A stretch of 64,000 bases of DNA from Kushneria avicenniae (GCF_900112585.1 NZ_FOLY01000001.1:62001-126000), one strand, 5' to 3'; positions 9,170 to 18,968 are shown, counted from the first letter of the stretch. Numbers and translations: made by a program. The notes: generated from the letters alone by a model not told the origin.

Positions 9170-10357
9170 ATGACGCTCGGTCCCATAACGACGTTATTTA
9201 TTGCCATTGTGGTGCTGGTCATCGGTCAGCAATGTGTCAAACACGTACGTTTTCTACGTGAATTCAACATACCGGTACCGGTAGTAGGCGGGCTGCTTGC
9301 CACCATCGTTATCACGATACTGCGAGGCTTCGGGATCGAGATCACGTTTTTTGGGGGGCTCCAGGAGCCTTTCATGTTGCTCTTTTTCGCATCCGTCGGG
9401 CTTTCTGCCAACTTCGGGCTGATTCGCGCCGGTGGCTCGAGATTACTGATCTTTTTCGCGCTGGTGGTAGGGCTGCTGATACTGCAAAACATTGTAGGGG
9501 TTGGTATTGCCTCACTGTTTGGCCTGACGCCCGTAATGGGACTGCTGGGCGGTTCGATCACCATGTCCGGCGGGCATGGCACCGGTGCGGCCTGGGCTGA
9601 AGTCTTTACCAATAATTATGGCGTGGAGAGCGCCATGGCACTGGCGATGGCAGCGGCCACCTTTGGTCTGGTGTTTGGTTCTCTGATCGGTGGTCCCACG
9701 GCGTCGCTACTGATTCGGCGCGCTCGGAAAAAGGGGTTGAGTATTAAAAGCGATGATCAGGAAGATGTCGCTGATCTGACCGGCAGGGAGGAACGAACCG
9801 ATGTGGGCAGCATGATTCGTGTTCTGTGCTGTCTCTTTGCAGGACTCGTTGCCGGTACCTTCTTGCATGGGGTGCTCGAAGGGACACCGCTGAGCCTGCC
9901 AACGTTTGTATGGGTCCTGTTCTCCTGCGTCATTATCGGTAATGTCCTGCGTATCACTCGTCTTTATCACGTCAACGATGATGCCAACAATACGGTTGGC
10001 AATGTGGCGCTTTCCGTGTTTCTGGCACTGGCGCTGATGAACCTCAGGTTGTGGGATCTGGCCAATCTGGCGTTGCCGATGCTGGTGATCCTGACAGTGC
10101 AGGTTGCCCTGGTCTTTTTCTATACGACGCAGGTCACTTTTCGAGTCATGGGGGGTGGCTATGATGCGGCGGTTCTGGTCGCGGGCAACTGTGGGTTTGC
10201 CATGGGCGCAACCCCCACCGCCATCGCCAATATGCAGGCGGTTACCGAGCGCTTCGGGCCGTCTCGTCTGGCCTTTATTATTGTACCGGTCGTCGGTGGA
10301 TTTTTGATCGATATCGCCAACGCACTGATCATCAAGGGCTTTCTGTTTTTTACATGA
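9170..10357 (+). CDS. gltS: Sodium/glutamate symporter
   Basis: GltS imports glutamate with sodium across the inner membrane. The protein has 395 residues, close to the E. coli length of 401, and consists mostly of hydrophobic helices in two inverted repeats. Characteristic segments include GGSITMSGGHGTGAAWAEVF in the first half and VAGNCGFAMGATPTAIANMQ in the second; both are conserved reentrant-loop regions of the ESS family. The central cytoplasmic loop is charged (about residues 183-205). In a halophile it may supply glutamate as an osmolyte or nitrogen source, which is inference. It is monocistronic, with a two-way terminator to the right. Confidence 0.95.
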   Translation: MTLGPITTLFIAIVVLVIGQQCVKHVRFLREFNIPVPVVGGLLATIVITILRGFGIEITFFGGLQEPFMLLFFASVGLSANFGLIRAGGSRLLIFFALVVGLLILQNIVGVGIASLFGLTPVMGLLGGSITMSGGHGTGAAWAEVFTNNYGVESAMALAMAAATFGLVFGSLIGGPTASLLIRRARKKGLSIKSDDQEDVADLTGREERTDVGSMIRVLCCLFAGLVAGTFLHGVLEGTPLSLPTFVWVLFSCVIIGNVLRITRLYHVNDDANNTVGNVALSVFLALALMNLRLWDLANLALPMLVILTVQVALVFFYTTQVTFRVMGGGYDAAVLVAGNCGFAMGATPTAIANMQAVTERFGPSRLAFIIVPVVGGFLIDIANALIIKGFLFFT

Positions 10358-10396
10358 AAGAGATTTTTCACCGCCTGATTTTTGGGTAATCAAAAA

Positions 10397-10427
10397 AGCT
10401 GTCTGCGATTGCAGACGGCTTTCTTTT
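10397..10427. terminator. Bidirectional intrinsic terminator between gltS and DASS gene
   Basis: A 10-bp stem (AGCTGTCTGC / GCAGACGGCT, one wobble) with loop GATT. It has T-rich sequence on the right (TTCTTTTT) and an A-run on the left that gives a T-tail on the minus strand, so it can serve both convergent genes. Confidence 0.88.
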
Positions 10428-10442
10428 TGGAAACTGCAATGA

Positions 10443-11897
10443 TCACCAGAGCAGTGACACCAGCATATAAACCAGCAGTGTGATGATGACGGTGCCCGCA
10501 AGGTTAAGAAACAGTCCGGCACGAATCATGGACTGAATCTTCATCTGCCCGGTCGCAAACACGATGGCGTTGGGGGGCGTTGCAACAGGCATCATGAAGG
10601 CGCAGCTTGCAGCGATGGCAGCGGGAACGGTGATCAGCAGCGGCGAAAGCCCCAGAGAAACCGCCAGTGCGCCCAGTAGAGGCAAAAAAGCGGCCGCGGT
10701 CGCCGTATTGGACGTCACTTCGGTGAGGAAGATAATCACCAGAACGACGATGGCAATAAGCCCGATCAGCGGGAAAATGGAGAACAACGACAGCTGCTCG
10801 GCAATCCATGAGGCCAGACCCGAACTCTGGATGATGCCGGCAAGGGCCAGACCGCCGCCAAACAGAAGAAGTACACCCCATGGAAGCGATGCCGAGCTCT
10901 CCCAGTCCATGAGCTTGTCTTTGTCATCATTGCCGGCAGGCATCAGGAATAGTCCGACACCGACTGTCATGGCAATGGTGGTGTCGCTGAGCCAGTCAAG
11001 GCCAAGATTGTTGAGCAGTGGGCGCAAAATCCACGCCAGAGCGGCCAGCAGAAAGGCGAGGCCGACTCGTTTTTCTGCGGCGCTCATGTCGCCAAGCTTG
11101 CCAAGCTCTTCCTTTAAAAGCTTGTCGCCGGCGTCGCTCTGCTCGAGATTGAAGCCCTGTCTCGTCAGCCACCACCAGGCAAGAAGCATCATGGCGATCG
11201 CGACCGGCAGCCCGACAACCATCCACTGCGCGAAGCCGATATCGACGTTCTGATTGTTGGAAAGATAGCCTGCCAGCAGTGCATTGGGCGGTGTGCCGAT
11301 CAGGGTTGCCACGCCGCCGATACTGGCAGAGTAGGCAATCGCCAGCAGCAGGGTGGTGGCGTAGCGGCGAACTTCACTTTCATTGCTTGTGGCAAGCAGA
11401 GCGATGACGGAAGTGCCGATGGGCAGCATCATGATGGCAGTCGCCGTATTGGAAACCCACATGCTGATAAAACCGGTTGCCAGCATGAAGCCGCCAATCT
11501 GCTTTTTGGGGTCGGAACCCACAATGATCAGCGTGCGCAGCGCGATGCGGCGATGCAGATTCCAGCGCTGCATGGCAAGGCCCAGTAGAAACCCTCCCAG
11601 AAAGAGAAAAATAATAGGGTCGGCGTAGGCTGATGTGACTTCCTTGAGTGTGCCGATACCCATGGCGGGCGCCAGAATAATGGGCAGTAGAGAAGTTGCT
11701 GGTATCGGTATGGCTTCTGTCGACCACCATGTCGCCATGAGAAGGGCCAGGCCAATACAATGCCAGGCACTTCCTGACATGCCCTCCGGGGCCGGTACGA
11801 TCAGTACCATCAGGATCCACAGCAGCCCAAGCCAGAGGCCGATGACTGGTGTTTTGCCTGAAGATGGCTTGTCGGTATCCGTTGTCGTATCAGGCAT
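10443..11897 (-). CDS. DASS family (SLC13) sodium:dicarboxylate/anion symporter
   Basis: A 484-residue inner-membrane transporter of the divalent anion:Na+ symporter family, whose members carry C4-dicarboxylates, citrate or sulfate. The two Na+/substrate-binding SNT motifs are visible: SNTATAIMMLPIG in the first half and SNTATAAAFLPLL in the second. The segment PVATPPNAIVFATGQMKI near the C-terminus is also family-typical. The N-terminus has a short polar leader, then WLGLLWILMVLIV as the first helix. The neighbours do not identify the substrate. It converges on gltS through a shared terminator. Confidence 0.92.
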   Translation of the reverse strand: MPDTTTDTDKPSSGKTPVIGLWLGLLWILMVLIVPAPEGMSGSAWHCIGLALLMATWWSTEAIPIPATSLLPIILAPAMGIGTLKEVTSAYADPIIFLFLGGFLLGLAMQRWNLHRRIALRTLIIVGSDPKKQIGGFMLATGFISMWVSNTATAIMMLPIGTSVIALLATSNESEVRRYATTLLLAIAYSASIGGVATLIGTPPNALLAGYLSNNQNVDIGFAQWMVVGLPVAIAMMLLAWWWLTRQGFNLEQSDAGDKLLKEELGKLGDMSAAEKRVGLAFLLAALAWILRPLLNNLGLDWLSDTTIAMTVGVGLFLMPAGNDDKDKLMDWESSASLPWGVLLLFGGGLALAGIIQSSGLASWIAEQLSLFSIFPLIGLIAIVVLVIIFLTEVTSNTATAAAFLPLLGALAVSLGLSPLLITVPAAIAASCAFMMPVATPPNAIVFATGQMKIQSMIRAGLFLNLAGTVIITLLVYMLVSLLW

Positions 11898-11977
11898 GGT
11901 CTGTTCTCGATATCCTGGGGTGAGTCAACGCGCCGAGGACCGATAAATCGGCATAAATCCTCGACTTTATTCATGTT

Positions 11978-11983
11978 TATAAT
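11978..11983 (+). promoter_or_regulatory. Possible -10 box (TATAAT) upstream of galE
   Basis: A consensus TATAAT in the galE leader, about 110 bases before the chosen start. No good -35 hexamer is seen at 16-18 bases. It lies within the long alternative reading frame that begins at 11973, which also argues that this stretch is untranslated. Confidence 0.3.
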
Positions 11984-12092
11984 GAAACAGAAAACGGCTG
12001 TATTTGCACCTTTCGTCGACCGTCAAGGCTGGCGCACGCTGCAGAGCTGTATTGATTCAGTCATTTATCCATTCAGATACAGGGGGAGGCAC

Positions 12093-13115
12093 ATGATTCT
12101 TGTTACCGGAGGTGCCGGTTATATTGGATCTCATACGGTTCTGGCGCTGCTTGAAGCAGGTCACGATGTACTGGTGCTGGATAATTTCTGCAACGCCAGT
12201 AAAGAGTCCTTGAAACGTGTCAGTACGCTGGCCGGCAGACAGGTGCCTTGGGTAGAAGGAGATATTCGTGATGTAGAACTCCTGGATGATCTTTTCAATC
12301 AACACGATATCGATTCCGTCATCCACTTTGCAGGGCTCAAGGCGGTAGGCGAGAGCGTCGAGAAACCGCTGGCTTATTTCGACAATAACGTCAACGGGAC
12401 ACTGGTGCTCTGCGAGGCCATGTCGCGTGCTGGCGTCAAAAAAATCGTCTTCAGTTCGTCGGCAACCGTTTACGGCGACCCGGAATCAGTTCCTATTCGA
12501 GAGGACTTTCCGACCTCGGCCACGAATCCCTACGGTCGGTCCAAGCTGATGGTGGAAGAAATTCTCCATGATCTTGCCGTGTCTGATTCTCAATGGCGCA
12601 TTTCAGTGCTGCGCTATTTCAATCCAGTGGGCGCGCATGACAGTGGCATGATCGGCGAAGATCCCAATGGCATCCCCAATAATCTTGTGCCTTTTGTCAG
12701 TCAGGTAGCGATCGGCCGGCGAGAGAGGCTATCGGTATTTGGAAATGACTATGATACGAAGGATGGTACTGGTGTTCGCGACTACATCCATGTCACGGAC
12801 CTGGCCAATGGTCACTTGAAGGCGCTGGATTATCTGGCGGACCACGATGGTGTGAATACGTTCAATCTGGGTACCGGCAAGGGATATAGCGTACTTGATA
12901 TTGTCCAGGCCTTTGAAAAAGCAAGTGAACGCAAGGTGGTTTATGAGTTCAAGCCTCGCCGTGCCGGTGATATTGCGCGCTGTTTTGCGGACCCGGCCCA
13001 TGCCGAGAAGGCGCTGGGATGGAGCGCCCGATTCGGTATCGAGAAGATGATGATGGATACCTGGCGGTGGCAGCAGAAAAACCCCAATGGCTACGATGAG
13101 TCAGTCACGTCATAA
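12093..13115 (+). CDS. galE: UDP-glucose 4-epimerase
   Basis: GalE interconverts UDP-glucose and UDP-galactose, providing sugars for LPS or exopolysaccharide. From ATG 12093 the protein has 340 residues (E. coli 338) and opens MILVTGGAGYIGSHTVLALL, the NAD-binding Rossmann motif. The catalytic triad is visible: Ser in VFSSSATVYG, with the Tyr and Lys in NPYGRSK. AGGGGGAGG at 12081-12089 is a very strong ribosome binding site for this start. A frame from 11973 would add 40 residues with no family support. A GT4 glycosyltransferase follows 130 bases downstream. Confidence 0.96.
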   Translation: MILVTGGAGYIGSHTVLALLEAGHDVLVLDNFCNASKESLKRVSTLAGRQVPWVEGDIRDVELLDDLFNQHDIDSVIHFAGLKAVGESVEKPLAYFDNNVNGTLVLCEAMSRAGVKKIVFSSSATVYGDPESVPIREDFPTSATNPYGRSKLMVEEILHDLAVSDSQWRISVLRYFNPVGAHDSGMIGEDPNGIPNNLVPFVSQVAIGRRERLSVFGNDYDTKDGTGVRDYIHVTDLANGHLKALDYLADHDGVNTFNLGTGKGYSVLDIVQAFEKASERKVVYEFKPRRAGDIARCFADPAHAEKALGWSARFGIEKMMMDTWRWQQKNPNGYDESVTS

Positions 13116-13245
13116 GCTTTTTCGAACAAGGCTGATGGCCACAGCGTTTCAAGCGATGATCTACAGATAGATACTCGGCTCTTTGGAAACTTCCGGCTGC
13201 CAGTGGCAACATGTCTGCTGAAACCGAAGTCTGAGTGACTCCTGA

Positions 13246-14394
13246 ATGACAGAACATGCAAGCCCCCTGGCTGCCATAGCCATTCGGCAGGTAGAAAAAA
13301 GTACCGGCGCCAGTCGAATCGCTCTTGCACAGGCTGAAGTGCTGACGCGAATGGGGTGTCAGGTTGTGGTGATTGCCGAACGAGGTAATGCCGAGCTGGT
13401 GGCTCGCGCTGGCGCCAGGCTGGTGAAAACCTGGCGCTGGCCTTTCAAGGGGGCCCGGCGCCGTTTCTGGTTCAATCGCCGTGTGCAGAGGTGGACACGC
13501 CGCCATTTGCCGGATTTGCTGATAAGTCATGGTGATGTGGAAACCCCCGATGTTGTTTATCTGCATAACTGCGTACATCTGGCAAGTCAGGCCATACATG
13601 GCCAGGCACTCCCATTGCGTCATGAAGTGGCTGCTATCCACGATCATGTGCTCAAAGGAAAACGCTTTCGACGCGTAGCCGTCAACTCAAGGATGATGGG
13701 AAATGAGCTAACGGTTCGCTATGGCATCGATCCGGACAGGATCGATATCAGTTATCCGGGATATGACCCCGAGCAGTTCTGTCTTGAACGTGCTCGCGCT
13801 GATCGTGCTCAGGTGCGTCAGTCACTGGGTGTGGAGCCCGACAGCTTTCTGATCGGGCTGGTGACTTCAGGTAATTTCAAAAAGCGCAATGTAGAAGGCT
13901 TTGTTGAGATCGCAGCGGCATTGAATCAATTGATGCCTGGTCGCTGCCATTTTCTGGTAGTAGGCAAGGATGATGCCTCACCCTGGCAGCACAAGGCTGC
14001 AGATCTTGGAATTGCTGAACAGTTCAGCTGGCAGTCCACCGTTAATGACGTTGAAATATTTTACGGTGCGCTGGATATTTTTATGCTGCCTGCACACATC
14101 GAAGAGTTTGGGCTTGTCGCACTTGAAGCCATGGCATGCGGCACGCCCGTCATGCTCTCCATGGGTGTTGGCTGCGCAGAGCTTATAGAGGATCGTTATC
14201 CCGAGCTCGTGCTTGATGCCGGAAACGTTCAGAAGTGGGCGCAGTGTGCCAGGGCGATTCTTGAAGATCCCGATAGATGCGAAATGTTGGGCAACGAGCT
14301 GGCTTCGCTGGCAAAAAACTACTCGCATGGACAGCAGCAGCAAAAACTGATTAACGCTTTCAAGGCGCTTGTTGATGAATACCCCGCCCGTTGA
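13246..14394 (+). CDS. Glycosyltransferase, GT4 family
   Basis: A 382-residue GT-B fold glycosyltransferase, likely cytoplasmic or membrane-peripheral. The C-terminal donor-binding domain carries EEFGLVALEAMACGTPVMLS, the EX7E signature of retaining GT4 enzymes. GLVTSGNFKKRNVEGFVEIA marks the start of the second Rossmann domain. The N-terminal half is basic (many Arg in 55-90). It may act in LPS core or capsule synthesis; the position after galE supports envelope sugar assembly but does not name the acceptor. No transmembrane segment is seen. Confidence 0.85.
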   Translation: MTEHASPLAAIAIRQVEKSTGASRIALAQAEVLTRMGCQVVVIAERGNAELVARAGARLVKTWRWPFKGARRRFWFNRRVQRWTRRHLPDLLISHGDVETPDVVYLHNCVHLASQAIHGQALPLRHEVAAIHDHVLKGKRFRRVAVNSRMMGNELTVRYGIDPDRIDISYPGYDPEQFCLERARADRAQVRQSLGVEPDSFLIGLVTSGNFKKRNVEGFVEIAAALNQLMPGRCHFLVVGKDDASPWQHKAADLGIAEQFSWQSTVNDVEIFYGALDIFMLPAHIEEFGLVALEAMACGTPVMLSMGVGCAELIEDRYPELVLDAGNVQKWAQCARAILEDPDRCEMLGNELASLAKNYSHGQQQQKLINAFKALVDEYPAR

Positions 14395-14496
14395 ACAATA
14401 CAGCCCTTCTTCAAGGGCTTATTTATAACGACTGAACAGGCTGGTTTAATTTTTCAGGGCTTTTAACCGCATTTATTTCAAGGAGTGATACCTGCC

Positions 14497-14958
14497 GTGT
14501 CACAAGTCTGGGCGATAATGCTTTTATGTGTGGCGATCGCGATTGTTGGTATTTTGCTTGCGATTGTCTGGCGTATGTATGGCGAGCTGCAACGCCGCAG
14601 GCTGCGTCAGGAACAGGAGCAGGCGCAGGCGGAATATCAGTGTCTTTCCAACCTTAACGTTATTGGGCGAGCCATGCAGGAAGGGCAGATGGATCTGGTA
14701 GAAGGCTGTCTGCGCGCTCGTGTCATTATCGACATCCTTGATAGCGGCTGGTGGCAGGACAAGGAGCTTGGCATCATCGCGGATGTCAGCGACAGCGTAG
14801 CCCATCTGCATACGCACCAGGCACGTTCGGCCCTGACAGCCAGAGAGAGGATGCAGGAAGATCGATACAGGCTGCAGGTGATCAACGAGCACGAAGACAA
14901 TATCCTTGTCGCAGCCCGTAATCTGATCGATCGCACGAGTCATGTAGTCAGGCATTGA
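14497..14958 (+). CDS. Small single-helix membrane protein, DUF2489-like
   Basis: A 153-residue protein with one N-terminal helix (about residues 5-28) and a soluble, charged and largely helical rest. It resembles the DUF2489 family of gammaproteobacterial proteins, for which no function is known; I recall the pattern VIGRAMQEGQMDLVEGCLR rather than verify it. The start is GTG 14497, placed 11 bases after AAGGAG (14480-14485). The GTG at 14485 overlaps that ribosome binding site and is rejected. It follows the glycosyltransferase by about 100 bases. Confidence 0.6.
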   Translation: MSQVWAIMLLCVAIAIVGILLAIVWRMYGELQRRRLRQEQEQAQAEYQCLSNLNVIGRAMQEGQMDLVEGCLRARVIIDILDSGWWQDKELGIIADVSDSVAHLHTHQARSALTARERMQEDRYRLQVINEHEDNILVAARNLIDRTSHVVRH

Positions 14959-15298
14959 TCAAGGCTAATGTCATGAGGATTCTTTTTCTCGAAGTTCGTG
15001 ACCATCAACCTGAAATTTAATCAACATTATAAACAGGGTTTGACTTTCAGCGCTTTCAGTGCGAAAACAGTGTTCGAATACGTCACAATGGATTGCCAGT
15101 GACGCGTTTTTCATCATGGCAACGTAACGTTGTTTCCAGAGGTCAAGGCAGGGTCGTTGCAGGCTGGCTCCAGCGCTACTGATATGCTTTTCTCGTTGAT
15201 AGAAGAAAAACTTTCTAGTGCCGTTGGCGTTGCCTATACTCGGAACCGCTTAGTAACAACATCGTTGCCCTAGCGTTGCAAAAAAGAAGGAGTCTTGC
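14959..15298. other. Non-coding region upstream of the OmpA-type lipoprotein gene
   Basis: A 340-base gap without a convincing gene. It contains a possible -10 box TATACT at 15235-15240 in the shared TATACTCGG--CCGC context and a strong AAGAAGGAG-type ribosome binding site (about 15285-15293) before the ATG. No tRNA, terminator or repeat is apparent. The length is more than a simple promoter needs and could include regulatory leader sequence. Confidence 0.4.
15235..15249 (+). promoter_or_regulatory. Possible -10 element (TATACT) of the lipoprotein gene
   Basis: TATACTCGGAACCGC, about 50 bases before the start codon, shares its pattern with the sequence before gltS at a similar distance. The -35 region is poor (CTTTCT-like), so an activator or a weak call must be assumed. 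Confidence 0.3.
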
Positions 15299-16234
15299 AT
15301 GAATAAATCAACAACTGGCTTGCTGCTGGGATCCGCTCTCGTAATGGGCCTCGCCGGCTGCGCCAGCTCAGGTTCTCAATCTTCTGGTGCTTCCTCCAGC
15401 GGTGATTCCTGGTACTCTTCTCCTTTCGTCTGCGGTCTGGCCGGTGGCCTGATCGGTGGTGGCCTCGGTTACGGTGTCAGCAGCAATGACGATGAAGAAA
15501 CCGGTGCCGCTGTCGGCGCAACTGCCGGTGCAACAGCAGGTGCTCTGCTTTGCTCGGGTGGCGATAGCCGTGAGATGGATTCCGATAACGACGGCGTTCC
15601 GGATTCCCGCGACGAGTGCCCGGGTACTCCGGCTGGTGTTGCTGTTGATGCCAAGGGCTGCCCGATCGATACCGATGGTGACGGCGTACCGGATTACCTC
15701 GATCAGTGCCCGGGTACTCCGGCTGGCGTAGAAGTCGATTCGCGCGGCTGCCCGCTGGATTCCGACGGTGACGGCGTGCCGGACTACCAGGACCAGTGCC
15801 CGAACACCCCGGCCGGCACTCAGGTCAACGCTCTGGGCTGCCCCGCAGCACTGGTACTGCGTGACGTCAACTTCGAGTTCGACTCTGCCAAGCTGACGTC
15901 CAATGCCGAGCAGACGCTGAATGAAGTCGCCGAAAAGCTGAACAGCAATGAGCAGGTTCGTGTTCGTCTGGAGGGCCATACTGACTCTGTCGGCAGCGCT
16001 TCCTATAACAAGGATCTGTCTCAGCGTCGTGCCGAGTCTGTACGTGACTACCTGGCCTCTCAGGGCGTTTCCTCTGATCGCATGGAAGCCCTTGGCTTCG
16101 GTGAAGAGCGTCCGGTCGCCAGCAATGATACTGCCGAAGGTCGCGCGCAGAACCGTCGTACCGAAGTTCATCCGCTGGGTGACGACGGCAAGCTGATGGA
16201 TCGTACCGGCCAGAACGGTGGCAGCAATCAGTAA
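15299..16234 (+). CDS. OmpA-family lipoprotein with thrombospondin type-3 repeats
   Basis: A 311-residue outer-membrane lipoprotein. The signal peptide ends in LAGC, so the lipidated Cys is residue 21. A glycine-zipper segment (GLAGGLIGGGLGYGV) and an Ala/Gly/Thr-rich stretch follow. Three calcium-binding TSP3-type repeats come next (DSDNDGVPD, DTDGDGVPD, DSDGDGVPD, each followed by a Cys-Pro turn). The C-terminal OmpA domain (about 180-290) contains LEGHTDSVGS and NRRTEV, which bind peptidoglycan. Function is structural anchoring between outer membrane and peptidoglycan. The repeats are near-identical, probably by internal duplication. It is monocistronic, with a strong terminator. Confidence 0.93.
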   Translation: MNKSTTGLLLGSALVMGLAGCASSGSQSSGASSSGDSWYSSPFVCGLAGGLIGGGLGYGVSSNDDEETGAAVGATAGATAGALLCSGGDSREMDSDNDGVPDSRDECPGTPAGVAVDAKGCPIDTDGDGVPDYLDQCPGTPAGVEVDSRGCPLDSDGDGVPDYQDQCPNTPAGTQVNALGCPAALVLRDVNFEFDSAKLTSNAEQTLNEVAEKLNSNEQVRVRLEGHTDSVGSASYNKDLSQRRAESVRDYLASQGVSSDRMEALGFGEERPVASNDTAEGRAQNRRTEVHPLGDDGKLMDRTGQNGGSNQ

Positions 16235-16259
16235 TCCTTACTGACTGTCACTCAAGAAA

Positions 16260-16287
16260 AGAGGGCGCTTCGGCGCCCTCTTTTTTT
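16260..16287 (+). terminator. Intrinsic terminator of the OmpA-type lipoprotein gene
   Basis: Perfect stem AGAGGGCGC / GCGCCCTCT with the stable TTCG tetraloop, followed by seven T. Confidence 0.95.
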
Positions 16288-16497
16288 ATATCGATGCCCT
16301 GCAGCAGCATCGACGGTCATTGCAATTCAGAGGTATCGACTGGACGACATTTGTTACTCTTTGCTAGTTTACATGCCGTTTTGATAGCTTGCCCTACGCC
16401 TGCCAGTTTTACGGCGCATCTCCTGTGCCCTGCTGACAATGCAATACCTCAAGTGACTCCTGGTAGCGGTCACCACTGAAACAAGGAAGGAACTCCT

Positions 16498-18396
16498 ATG
16501 CCCGTCGTCACGCTTCCTGACGGTAGCCAGCGTCAATATGAATCCCCCGTATCCATCATGACCATTGCCGAGTCCATCGGCGCCGGTCTGGCAAAAGCGG
16601 CTGTCGCCGGCAGGATTGATGGAGCTTTGGTCGACACGGCCGATGTTGTCGATCATGACGCCGCAGTTGCCATCGTGACTGCCAAGGATCAGGAAGGGCT
16701 CGAAATCATTCGCCACTCCTGCGCGCATCTGATCGGGCATGCCGTCAAACAGCTCTATCCTGATGCCAAAATGGCCATCGGTCCGGTTATTGACGAAGGC
16801 TTTTACTACGACATCGATTTTGGTCAGTCCATTTCGAGTGATGATCTCGAAAAGATCGAAAAGCGCATGCGCGAACTCATCGATGAAGGATACGACGTTT
16901 CAAGAGAATACGTTGGCCGTGATCAGGCCATGGAAGCCTTTGTCAATCGGGATGAGCCCTATAAACAGGATATTGTGTCCCGTATTCCCGAGGGCGAGAC
17001 CATTCGCCTTTATCATCACAAGGAATATACGGACATGTGTCGGGGACCTCACGTTCCCAATACCCGACATCTGAAATCCTTCAAGCTTTTGAAGCTGGCT
17101 GGCGCCTACTGGCGGGGTGATGCCAGCAATACCATGCTGACGCGTATCTATGGCACGGCATGGGCAGACAAGAAGCAGCTCAACGCTTATCTCAAACGGC
17201 TTGAGGAAGCGGAAAAGCGTGATCACCGCAAGCTGGCTCGTCAGCTCAACCTTTTCCATCAGCAGGAAGAGTCGCCGGGCATGGTGTTCTGGCATCCCAG
17301 AGGCTGGGCCATCTGGCAGGCTGTCGAGCAGTATATGCGCAAGGTTTATCATGACGGTGGCTATCAGGAAATCCGCTGCCCACAGGTCATGGATGTCAGT
17401 CTCTGGAAAAAGTCCGGCCACTGGGACAATTATTCCGAAAACATGTTTTTTACGGAATCGGAGAAGCGCGAGTATGCGCTCAAGCCGATGAACTGCCCCG
17501 GACATGTTCAGGTATTCAATTCAGGGCTTCACAGCTACCGTGAAATGCCGATCCGCTACGGCGAGTTCGGTGGCTGCCATCGCAACGAGCCTTCCGGTGC
17601 ATTGCACGGCATCATGCGAGTGCGTGCCTTTACCCAGGATGATGGTCACGTCTTCTGTACTGAACAGCAGATCGAGCCGGAAGTGACCGATTTTCATCGT
17701 CAGGCGCTCAGGGTCTACGAGGACTTCGGTTTTAACGATATTGACGTCAAGATCGCTTTGCGCCCGGAAAAACGCATCGGCAGTGACGAGGAATGGGACA
17801 AGGCTGAAAGCGCACTGCGCGCTGCACTCACGGCCTGTGACGTGCAATGGCAGGAGCTGCCGGGTGAAGGCGCTTTCTATGGACCCAAGATCGAGTATCA
17901 CATGCGTGATTGTCTGGGCCGTGAATGGCAGGTAGGCACCATGCAGGTGGACTTCATGATGCCTGGGCGTCTCGGTGCGCAGTATGTGGGCGAAGATGGC
18001 AACCGGCATACGCCTGTCATGCTTCATCGTGCCATCATCGGCTCCTTTGAACGCTTTATCGGTATCCTGCTGGAGCATCATGCTGGTGCCCTGCCGCTAT
18101 GGCTTGCTCCAGAGCAGGTGGCTGTGCTCAACATTACCGATGCTCAATCGTCCTATGTCTCGTCACTGACCGAGCGTTTGCAACAAGCCGGCCTTCGTGT
18201 CAAGTCGGACTTGAGGAATGAGAAGATCGGTTTTAAAATTCGTGAGCATACACTTCAGAAGATCCCTTATCTGCTGGTAGTCGGAGATAAGGAAGTGGAG
18301 TCGGACAGCGTTGCCGTCAGAACGCGTACTGGTGAAGATATTGGGACAATGAGCGTTGCCGATTTTCTTGCCAGACTTGATACAGAGCGTAGATAG
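16498..18396 (+). CDS. thrS: Threonyl-tRNA synthetase
   Basis: ThrRS charges tRNA-Thr in the cytoplasm. The 632-residue protein is close to E. coli (642). Domain order is TGS (1-62), second additional domain with the editing motif [16 protein letters not shown] near 75-90, class II catalytic core, and the C-terminal anticodon-binding domain from about 535. The zinc-site Cys is in [10 protein letters not shown], motif 2 in [16 protein letters not shown], and motif 3 near [23 protein letters not shown] 16498 has GAAGGAA before it. It heads the thrS-infC-rpmI-rplT cluster. In E. coli thrS is autoregulated at its leader; no clear anticodon-mimic hairpin was recognised in the 210-base leader here. 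Confidence 0.97.
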   Translation: MPVVTLPDGSQRQYESPVSIMTIAESIGAGLAKAAVAGRIDGALVDTADVVDHDAAVAIVTAKDQEGLEIIRHSCAHLIGHAVKQLYPDAKMAIGPVIDEGFYYDIDFGQSISSDDLEKIEKRMRELIDEGYDVSREYVGRDQAMEAFVNRDEPYKQDIVSRIPEGETIRLYHHKEYTDMCRGPHVPNTRHLKSFKLLKLAGAYWRGDASNTMLTRIYGTAWADKKQLNAYLKRLEEAEKRDHRKLARQLNLFHQQEESPGMVFWHPRGWAIWQAVEQYMRKVYHDGGYQEIRCPQVMDVSLWKKSGHWDNYSENMFFTESEKREYALKPMNCPGHVQVFNSGLHSYREMPIRYGEFGGCHRNEPSGALHGIMRVRAFTQDDGHVFCTEQQIEPEVTDFHRQALRVYEDFGFNDIDVKIALRPEKRIGSDEEWDKAESALRAALTACDVQWQELPGEGAFYGPKIEYHMRDCLGREWQVGTMQVDFMMPGRLGAQYVGEDGNRHTPVMLHRAIIGSFERFIGILLEHHAGALPLWLAPEQVAVLNITDAQSSYVSSLTERLQQAGLRVKSDLRNEKIGFKIREHTLQKIPYLLVVGDKEVESDSVAVRTRTGEDIGTMSVADFLARLDTERR

Positions 18397-18416
18397 CAGC
18401 ATTTCTTTTCAGCAAT

Positions 18417-18431
18417 GGAGACTTGACGATC
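18417..18431 (+). promoter_or_regulatory. infC: infC ribosome binding site and AUC initiation codon
   Basis: GGAG at 18417-18420 is 8 bases before ATC 18429. The nearest conventional start in frame, TTG 18423, is only 2 bases from the GGAG, which is too close to be efficient. A rare AUN start is a known device by which IF3 represses its own translation (AUU in E. coli). Confidence 0.65.
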
Positions 18432-18968
18432 AAGCGAAATAACCAACGTGGGCGCCCTCAGGAAAAGCGCGCACCCATAAATGACCGTATTCGTGCGGAT
18501 GAAGTTCGGCTTATCGATAGCGAGGGCGAGCAGCTGGGTGTTGTGCCCATGAACGAGGCGCTTGCCAAGGCAGAAGAAGCTGGGCTTGATCTCGTGCAGA
18601 TATCCAACGCCGATCCGATCGTTTGCAAGATCATGGATTACGGTAAACATCAGTTTGAACTGAAAAAGCAGAAATCTGCTCAGAAGAAAAAGCAGAAGCA
18701 GATTCAGATCAAGGAAGTCAAGTTCAGGCCTGCCACCGACGAAGGTGACTATCAGGTCAAACTCAAGAACCTGACGCGTTTCCTTGAAGATGGCGACAAG
18801 GGCAAGGTGACCTTGCGCTTTCGTGGTCGCGAGATGGCACACCAGGAAATCGGCCGCAAGCTCATGGAGCGCGTAGAACATGACTTGGACGAGCTTGCTG
18901 TTGTAGAATCGCGCCCGAAGATGGAAGGCCGGCAAATGATCATGATGCTGGCCCCCAGGAAAAAGTGA
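18429..18968 (+). CDS. infC: Translation initiation factor IF-3, non-canonical AUC start
   Basis: IF-3 binds the 30S subunit and rejects wrong start codons and initiator tRNAs. The protein (179 residues from ATC 18429) has the N-terminal domain with [20 protein letters not shown], a lysine-rich linker ([18 protein letters not shown]), and the C-terminal domain with [27 protein letters not shown] and [10 protein letters not shown]. There is no ATG or GTG near the expected start. ATC is favoured over TTG 18423 by ribosome binding site spacing. It lies 32 bases after thrS, presumably cotranscribed. Confidence 0.93.
   Translation: MKRNNQRGRPQEKRAPINDRIRADEVRLIDSEGEQLGVVPMNEALAKAEEAGLDLVQISNADPIVCKIMDYGKHQFELKKQKSAQKKKQKQIQIKEVKFRPATDEGDYQVKLKNLTRFLEDGDKGKVTLRFRGREMAHQEIGRKLMERVEHDLDELAVVESRPKMEGRQMIMMLAPRKK

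Noticed and set aside
11973-12092. Longer galE start at 11973
   Set aside because: The 40 extra residues have no family support; the strong AGGGGGAGG site marks ATG 12093.
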